Positions 4,037 to 9,316 of a stretch of 9,316 nt of DNA are shown in pieces. Position numbers and translations under genes: made by a program. The notes under the pieces were generated by a model. That model did not search any database. It worked only from the letters and a program-made list of their open reading frames with translations, and was not told the DNA's origin. The first letter of the stretch is position 1; every line of letters begins with the position of its first letter. Source of the DNA: an uncultured Clostridia bacterium (GTDB lineage: Bacteria; Bacillota; Clostridia; Oscillospirales; Acutalibacteraceae); the NCBI GenBank assembly GCA_946187095.1, contig CAMHPW010000031.1, forward strand, positions 1 to 9,316, read 5' to 3'.

Positions 4037-6442
4037 TCAAAGGTTTTCTACGGGAGTGATGCCCCAGATCGTTTCCGCATAGTCACGGATCGAACGGTCT
4101 GCTGCAAAGCGTCCTGCCTTTGCGATGTTCACAAGTGACATCCTGTTCCATGTATTCGTATCGAGATACAGTCTGGATGCCTTCTGCTGAGTGACAGAGT
4201 AATCTGCAAAATCAGCAAGGACCATGTAAGTATCCTGTGAAGCGAGATAATTGGCAAGCTCGTCAAAGCCGAATTCCGAGCGGATGCCGTCAACAGCCTT
4301 TTTGATGATATGGTTGTTGTTGTAGGGGATAGAGGGCTGATAGCCCTGTTTGCCGAGCTGTCTTACTTCGGGAGTTGTCATGCCGAAGATAATGGCATTG
4401 TCACTGCCGACTGCTTCAAGAATTTCTACATTGGCACCGTCAAGCGTACCGAGAGTGATGGCACCGTTGATCATGAATTTCATATTGCTTGTACCGGAGG
4501 CTTCTGTGCCTGCAAGAGAGATCTGTTCGCTGATCTCGGCGGCAGGAATGAGTTTTTCCGCAACGGATACCCTGTAGTCTTCAAGATAGATGACCTTGAG
4601 CTTGTCATTGACACGGGGATCATTGTTGATCTTGTTGGCAAGGGCAACAATGAACTGTATGATCTTCTTTGCAAAGTAATAGCCGGGAGCAGCCTTTGCA
4701 CCGAAGATATAAGTTTTGGGCTTGTATTCGGCAGTAGGATTTTCACGCAGCCACTGATAGGTGCTGTAGATATGCAGGGCATTCATTAACTGACGCTTGT
4801 ACTCATGCAGTCTCTTTACCTGTACGTCAAAGATGGAATCGGTATCGACAACAATGCCGTTGTTATCTTTGATATACTTTGCCATATACTCTTTGTTTTC
4901 TTTTTTGATCTCTGCGAGCCTGTCAAGTACGGAAGTGTCATTTTTATAATTCATGAGTTTTTCAAGCTCGTTGGCATCCTTGGTAAAGCCGTTGCCGATC
5001 AGGTTGATGATAAACTCGGCAAGCTTCGGATTGGACTGATTGAGCCATCTTCTGTGGGCGATACCGTTTGTGACGTTCTTGAATTTTTCGGGAGTGAGAG
5101 TATAAAAATTATGGAAAATAGTATCTTTCAGGATTTCACTGTGAAGTTTGGAAACACCGTTGACGGAATGGCTGGCGATAACGGCAAGATTTGCCATTCT
5201 GACTGCACCGTCGCTGATGACTGCCATATCTTCGATCTTTTTCCATTCCACACCGCTTTTGACCATGTTGTCACGGAAACGTCTGTCTATCTCCTCCACG
5301 ATCTGATAGATACGGGGGAGCTTTCTCGCAAACAGCTCGACAAGCCAGCATTCAAGTGCTTCATTCATGACAGTGTGATTGGTATAGGCGATCGTTCTTG
5401 TCACGATATCCCATGCTTTATCCCAGTTATAGCCGCAGTCATCGAGCATGATCCTCATCAGTTCGGGAATGGCAAGAACAGGGTGTGTATCATTGAGATG
5501 GATCGCAACATAATCGGGGAGACTGTCAAGAGAACTGTAAGTTCTGAGATGTCTCTGTATGATATCCTGAATGGTTGCGGATACAAGGAAATACTGCTGT
5601 GAAAGACGAAGGCTCTTTCCTTCGGAATGATTGTCTTCGGGGTAAAGCACTCTTGTAAGGCTTTCTGCGATCGCTTTCTGCTCAACGGCACGGACAAATT
5701 CACCCTGATTGAATTTGGTCATATCAAAGATATCGGAAGTAGCCGCCCACAGACGCAGTCTGCTGATCCCCTTGCCGCCGTCACCGGGAACGAGCATATC
5801 ATAGGGAGTTGCGATCACTTTGGTAGCTCCTTCGGGCGTTACGATATGGTGATTGCCGTCCCATTTTTCAACGACTTTGCCGTCAAAGTATACGGGAACG
5901 GATTTTTCAGGATGCGGCTGGAGCCATACAGAGCCGCCCGGCAGCCAGAAATCAGGCAGTTCGGTCTGCCAGCCGTCAACGAGCTTCTGCTTGAAAATAC
6001 CGTATTCATAACGCAGGGAATAGCCCATTGAAGAATAATTCTGTGTGGCAAGACCGTCAAGGAAACAAGCAGCCAGTCTGCCCAGACCGCCGTTGCCGAG
6101 ACCTGCATCAGGCTCCTGCTCATAAATGGTATCGAGTTTGATCTGAAGCCCCTGCAGTGCATATCTCATTGTTTCCTCAAGACCAAGGTTATACAGGTCA
6201 TTTTTGAGAGAACGTCCCATCAAAAATTCCATGCAGAGATAATAGACTGTCTTTTTGCCCTGTGAAACAGCGGCAGAAGTGAATTTTTTCTGCTGTTCAC
6301 GCATGAGGTCTTTCACAACAAGTGCGACTGCCTTATAGTAATGCTCATCTGTGGCATCATTGGGTGATACACCAAAGTTGTGCGAAAGCTTTGCAACGAT
6401 CAGCTCTCTGGCTTCACTCGGTGTGAGTTTTGTATTGGACAT
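4037..6442 (-). CDS. glgP: Glycogen/starch/alpha-glucan phosphorylase
   Basis: This enzyme cleaves alpha-1,4 glucan with phosphate, releasing glucose 1-phosphate from storage glycogen or imported maltodextrin. The 801-residue product has the usual length. Visible landmarks are EPDAGLGNGGLGRLAACFLDG (110-130, active-site glycine loop), NDTHP (317-321), a second-domain segment KRLHEYKRQ (543-551) and the pyridoxal-phosphate signature EASGTSNMK (647-655), whose final lysine should hold the cofactor. No signal peptide is seen, so it is cytosolic. The ATG at 6442 is preceded by GGAAAGGGA about 11 nt upstream. It stands alone between its own promoter and terminator, with no glgB, glgC or glgA beside it. 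It is convergent with the tRNA pair and divergent from zapA. Whether it prefers glycogen or maltodextrin cannot be told. No carbon-catabolite operator was found upstream. Confidence 0.97.
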   Translation of the reverse strand: MSNTKLTPSEARELIVAKLSHNFGVSPNDATDEHYYKAVALVVKDLMREQQKKFTSAAVSQGKKTVYYLCMEFLMGRSLKNDLYNLGLEETMRYALQGLQIKLDTIYEQEPDAGLGNGGLGRLAACFLDGLATQNYSSMGYSLRYEYGIFKQKLVDGWQTELPDFWLPGGSVWLQPHPEKSVPVYFDGKVVEKWDGNHHIVTPEGATKVIATPYDMLVPGDGGKGISRLRLWAATSDIFDMTKFNQGEFVRAVEQKAIAESLTRVLYPEDNHSEGKSLRLSQQYFLVSATIQDIIQRHLRTYSSLDSLPDYVAIHLNDTHPVLAIPELMRIMLDDCGYNWDKAWDIVTRTIAYTNHTVMNEALECWLVELFARKLPRIYQIVEEIDRRFRDNMVKSGVEWKKIEDMAVISDGAVRMANLAVIASHSVNGVSKLHSEILKDTIFHNFYTLTPEKFKNVTNGIAHRRWLNQSNPKLAEFIINLIGNGFTKDANELEKLMNYKNDTSVLDRLAEIKKENKEYMAKYIKDNNGIVVDTDSIFDVQVKRLHEYKRQLMNALHIYSTYQWLRENPTAEYKPKTYIFGAKAAPGYYFAKKIIQFIVALANKINNDPRVNDKLKVIYLEDYRVSVAEKLIPAAEISEQISLAGTEASGTSNMKFMINGAITLGTLDGANVEILEAVGSDNAIIFGMTTPEVRQLGKQGYQPSIPYNNNHIIKKAVDGIRSEFGFDELANYLASQDTYMVLADFADYSVTQQKASRLYLDTNTWNRMSLVNIAKAGRFAADRSIRDYAETIWGITPVENL

Positions 6443-6479
6443 ATTTTTTCAATCCCTTTCCAAAAAAAATACAATACAC

Positions 6480-6508
6480 ATTATAACCTAAAATTTATAG
6501 ATTTTCAA
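6480..6508 (-). promoter_or_regulatory. Promoter of glgP
   Basis: Minus strand TTGAAA (6508-6503), a 17-bp spacer and a perfect TATAAT (6485-6480). It lies about 40 bp upstream of the start codon, in a very AT-rich 219-bp divergent spacer. Confidence 0.75.
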
Positions 6509-6622
6509 CCAAAATTTAAAAAAAATGTATTTTCAAATGTAAACTTTTTATAAATTAATTGAAAACCCGCTTTTTTTGTGCAAATATCCGAAATACCCCT
6601 TTATTATTTTATCAAAATGTAA

Positions 6623-6628
6623 TATAAT
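6623..6628 (+). promoter_or_regulatory. Likely -10 element for zapA
   Basis: A perfect TATAAT lies 34 bp before the zapA start codon. The -35 region 17 bp upstream reads TTTATT, a poor match, so the promoter is tentative. Confidence 0.45.
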
Positions 6629-6661
6629 AAATACAACGTATGTTTAAAGGAGTAAAAAAAA

Positions 6662-7108
6662 TTGAAAAAAAAAGTCACGATCATCGTAGGCGGTACGGAA
6701 TATACTTTGGTAACGCAGGAAGATGCCGAATATACACAAAAATTGGCGGAGGAAGTCAATGAAAGCATCGAAGATATGTGTATCAGCGGCAGGATATCGA
6801 TCACTGCCGCCGCTATTCTTACGGCTGTCAATTTTTGTGACCGCCTGAAAAAATATGAAAAGGAGGCTGATGAACTCGGTGAACAAATTGAGGGATATCT
6901 CCAGGCCGCCGCTGAACAGATCGACAAGATCGATGAACTCAAAAGGGAAAATGAAAAGCTCAGAAAAGAGATTGAAACGTATCAAAAACGTCTGAAAGAA
7001 GAAAGTGTACCTTCCTCTTCACAGCCGTCAGCACAGGTCATTTCCTCCTGTGAATACGGTGCAGAGGATGATGAAACCGCTTTTTTCAATGCCTTTAAAT
7101 CGGTCTGA
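6662..7108 (+). CDS. zapA: Cell division protein ZapA
   Basis: ZapA bundles FtsZ filaments at the division site. The 148-residue product begins MKKKVTIIVGGTEYTL, the ZapA beta-strand start, and has the family's following helix (EDAEYTQKLAEEVNESIEDM, 20-39) and ITAAAILTAVNFCDRL (47-62). A long charged coiled coil spans about 63-115. The last 33 residues are Ser-rich, then acidic, likely disordered, ending DDETAFFNAFKSV, and could be a binding tail. It is longer than the roughly 85-110 residues common for ZapA. The start codon is TTG at 6662, chosen because AAAGGAG (6646-6652) lies 9 nt upstream; no ATG fits. It is followed after 13 nt by the U32 gene, so the two form an operon. Confidence 0.9.
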   Translation: MKKKVTIIVGGTEYTLVTQEDAEYTQKLAEEVNESIEDMCISGRISITAAAILTAVNFCDRLKKYEKEADELGEQIEGYLQAAAEQIDKIDELKRENEKLRKEIETYQKRLKEESVPSSSQPSAQVISSCEYGAEDDETAFFNAFKSV

Positions 7109-7121
7109 AAGGAATATTTTT

Positions 7122-9155
7122 ATGAATCATTTAGAAATACTTGCACCTGCAGGAAATATCGAAAGCATTTATCCTGCCGTCAGAATGGGTGCCAATGCCG
7201 TTTATATCGGTGCATGGAAAATGAGTGCGAGAAGTGCCGCACAGAATTTCAATCGGGAAGAATTGAAAACTGCCGTGGAATACTGTCATGCAAGGGGAGT
7301 GAAAGTTTATCTTGCCTGCAATACCCTTGTACATGACGATGAATTACAAACGGCTTGGGAAATTATCAAATATGCCTGTGAACTGCCCGTTGATGCTCTG
7401 ATCATGCAGGATATCGGGCTGATCTCACTTGTCAGGAAATATGCCCCCGATATGAGAATACACGGCTCTACGCAAATGTCTGTGCATACTGCAATGGGTG
7501 TGCGGTATCTTGAAAAAATGGGACTGAAAAGAGTCGTGCTTTCAAGAGAGCTTTCCAAAGGCGAAATACAGGAGATCAAAGACAAAACCAATGCGGAACT
7601 CGAAATATTCGTACACGGTGCTTTATGTATGAGTGTTTCGGGACAGTGCTATTTCAGTGCCATGCTGGGTTCAAGAAGCGGCAACAGAGGTGCCTGTGCC
7701 CAGCCATGCCGACTGCCTTTCAGTGACGGATTCAAAAATAACTATGCCCTGAGCCTTAAAGACAATTCTATCATCAGGCATCTGCAGGAATTGTCGGAAA
7801 CGGGCGTGACCTCCGCAAAAATCGAGGGCAGAATGAAACGTCCCGAATATGTGGGGATAGCCGTCAAAGCCTGCCGTGAAAGCCTTGACAAAGGCATGAT
7901 CGACAACGATATTTACGATAAACTTCAGGCAGTTTTTTCAAGGTCGGGCTTTACGGACGGCTATTTCACAGGGAAATTGGGTGCTGATATGTTCGGCATA
8001 CGCTCCAAAGAAAATGTCACTTCTGCGACTGAAAAAATTCTTTCCGATATCCGCACCATGTACAAAGATGAAAAGCCGCTTGTACCTGTCGAAATGGATT
8101 TCAGAATGAAAGACGGTGAAAACATCTCTTTGAAAGTGCATGACAATGACGGAAATGAAGTTTCCGTCAGCGGTGCAGTTCCCGAAAAGGCTCTCAAAGT
8201 CGCATTGAGTGAGGAAAAATGCCGTGTGAATCTCACCAAAACAGGCGGTACGCCGTTTTTTGAAAACGGCTTTCACACGGATATGCAGGACGGTCTGACC
8301 GTTCCCATGTCGGAGATCAATGCCCTCCGCCGAAATGCCCTTGAACAGCTTACTGAAAAGCGTACAAAAAGAAATCCTGTCCCATGCCATGAACCGACAT
8401 TCCCCCTGACCAATTCACGCAAAAACAAAACTCCGAAGTATTTCAGGGGCAGATTCACCAACAGCGATATCCCCGACAGCTTCCTTGACAGTGAATTGAT
8501 ATATGTCCCCATGAATCTCACTGATAATGAATATAATTCATTGATGGATAAGGGTTTTGCCGTTGCCGTTGAGATTCCGAGAGGTATGTTCGGCATGGAA
8601 AATCAGATTTTTGAAAGGCTGAAACACATACAGACTCTGGGCATCAATGAAGTGCTGGCATCCAACATAGGTGCCGTTGAGATGGCGAAAAATCTTGATA
8701 TGGATATACACGGCGGTTTCGGCTTGAATATCACGAATACAGCCTCTGTCGAATGGGCGGAAAAAGAGGGACTTCTCGACATAGAAGTTTCCATCGAACT
8801 CACACTTGAGCAAATTGCCAAATTAGGCGGCAGAATACCGCTGGGTATCGTTAGTTACGGCTTGATGCCGCTGATGCTGACGAGAAATGATCCTGCACCC
8901 GAAACAGGTTTTATCCGTGACCGCAAGGGAATTGATTTTCCTGTGCAGACATACGGTGCCTGTACGGAAATTTTGAATTCTGTACCCGTGATCTTATCCG
9001 ACAGAAAAAATGAATTAAAGGGCATCGATTTTGAAGTTTACCGCTTTAGTGTTGAAAACTCTGTTGAAATTGGGGAAAATTCCTCCCTGTTCCATCAAAA
9101 TACCCTCTCAAAAGGCAATTTTACAAGGGGATTGTATTATAGAGGGGTTATATAA
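7122..9155 (+). CDS. U32-family (peptidase U32/DUF3656) Fe-S protein, probable RNA hydroxylase
   Basis: 677 residues. The N-terminal half is a U32 domain: LEILAPAGNIES (4-15), GANAVYIG (23-30), HGSTQMSVH (114-122) and the family signature around HGALCMSVSGQC (165-176). Four cysteines, C169, C176, C192 and C196, match the spacing expected for the [4Fe-4S] ligands known in UbiU/UbiV relatives. The KIEGRMKRPEY segment (233-243) follows. A beta-rich middle (about 310-410) fits DUF3656, and a C-terminal barrel-like part runs to 677. Although named peptidases, characterised members hydroxylate RNA: RlhA modifies 23S rRNA C2501 and TrhP modifies tRNA U34. The length fits RlhA (about 650 residues) better than TrhP (about 450), so an rRNA role is my preference, not proven. 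The ATG at 7122 has AAAGGAA 7 nt upstream; the frame stays open further back over the end of zapA, but that stretch only shadows zapA. Confidence 0.85.
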   Translation: MNHLEILAPAGNIESIYPAVRMGANAVYIGAWKMSARSAAQNFNREELKTAVEYCHARGVKVYLACNTLVHDDELQTAWEIIKYACELPVDALIMQDIGLISLVRKYAPDMRIHGSTQMSVHTAMGVRYLEKMGLKRVVLSRELSKGEIQEIKDKTNAELEIFVHGALCMSVSGQCYFSAMLGSRSGNRGACAQPCRLPFSDGFKNNYALSLKDNSIIRHLQELSETGVTSAKIEGRMKRPEYVGIAVKACRESLDKGMIDNDIYDKLQAVFSRSGFTDGYFTGKLGADMFGIRSKENVTSATEKILSDIRTMYKDEKPLVPVEMDFRMKDGENISLKVHDNDGNEVSVSGAVPEKALKVALSEEKCRVNLTKTGGTPFFENGFHTDMQDGLTVPMSEINALRRNALEQLTEKRTKRNPVPCHEPTFPLTNSRKNKTPKYFRGRFTNSDIPDSFLDSELIYVPMNLTDNEYNSLMDKGFAVAVEIPRGMFGMENQIFERLKHIQTLGINEVLASNIGAVEMAKNLDMDIHGGFGLNITNTASVEWAEKEGLLDIEVSIELTLEQIAKLGGRIPLGIVSYGLMPLMLTRNDPAPETGFIRDRKGIDFPVQTYGACTEILNSVPVILSDRKNELKGIDFEVYRFSVENSVEIGENSSLFHQNTLSKGNFTRGLYYRGVI

Positions 9156-9225
9156 ATGTAAAATGGAAAGTGGAAAATGTGTGATGGCATTGTGTTATCA
9201 TTTCTTTTTTCATTGATATGAAATC
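9156..9225. other. Short spacer, nothing recognised
   Basis: AT-rich sequence between the U32 stop codon and its terminator, with no ORF or motif I can support. Confidence 0.4.
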
Positions 9226-9265
9226 AAAAAAACAGACGACAGTGAAAACTGCCGTCTGTTTTTTT
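9226..9265 (+). terminator. Rho-independent terminator of the zapA-U32 operon
   Basis: ACAGACG and CGTCTGT arms, extended by flanking A and T runs, pair across one mismatch (A9239 with C9252), then CAGT/ACTG closes on a GAAA tetraloop (9244-9247). Seven T (9259-9265) follow. The A-run before the stem would let it also stop transcription from the right. The last 50 bases of the window after it hold nothing recognisable. Confidence 0.9.
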
Positions 9266-9316
9266 ATATGTCAACTCGTGATGTAAAAATGTATGTGATA
9301 ACTGCATTTCTCTTTC

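Noticed and set aside
4310..6031. Several plus-strand ORFs of 75-265 codons opposite glgP
   Set aside because: They are antisense to a clear 801-residue phosphorylase and lack ribosome sites.
6502..6510. TTTTCAACC, a box-like word overlapping the glgP -35
   Set aside because: A single one-mismatch copy in a very AT-rich spacer; the TTGAAA part is explained by the -35 element.

Overview
This window is a chromosomal replication-origin neighbourhood from a low-GC Clostridia-type bacterium. The style of the proteins, the AT-rich spacers and the GC-rich nested-repeat element suggest Ruminococcaceae/Oscillospiraceae (Ruminococcus-like). That placement is inferred from general appearance; no 16S or other decisive marker is present.

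Layout. The left edge holds the first 191 codons of dnaN (sliding clamp, minus strand, cut by the window edge). Then comes a 371-bp gene-free spacer (574-944) that I read as the replication origin, followed by dnaA (945-2258, minus). Upstream of dnaA, a 231-bp spacer carries two opposed promoters and a few DnaA-box-like sites. Next are a metallophosphoesterase gene on the plus strand, a tRNA-Asp/tRNA-Thr pair with its own promoter and terminator, a GC-rich 182-bp MITE-like inverted-repeat element, a convergent glycogen phosphorylase gene (glgP, minus), and a plus-strand pair zapA + U32-family protein ending in a strong terminator.

The most interesting part is 574-944. It has an AT-rich stretch, five perfect TAG trinucleotides (DnaA-trio), a short G/C block and then tandem DnaA-box-like sites. 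This has the same order and polarity as the Bacillus subtilis basal unwinding system. The sites do not look like the textbook TTATCCACA. The recurring word is TGTTGAAAA (reverse complement TTTTCAACA), present in many exact or near-exact copies. Two runs are spaced about 10-12 bp apart, and there is one perfect 19-bp palindrome. The same word also occurs upstream of dnaA, giving a bipartite arrangement around the gene. The DnaA protein has substitutions at several positions that contact box bases in E. coli, which would fit a changed box.

Functionally, dnaA, dnaN and oriC form the initiation module. zapA (division-ring assembly) is co-transcribed with a U32 [Fe-S] protein that is probably an RNA hydroxylase of the RlhA/TrhP type. 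glgP degrades storage glucan. The tRNA pair is ordinary apart from a strong hairpin between the two tRNAs and mixed CCA encoding. The genes usually found divergent from dnaA in Firmicutes (rpmH-rnpA-yidC) are absent here. I saw no CRISPR, phage, toxin-antitoxin or defence genes.
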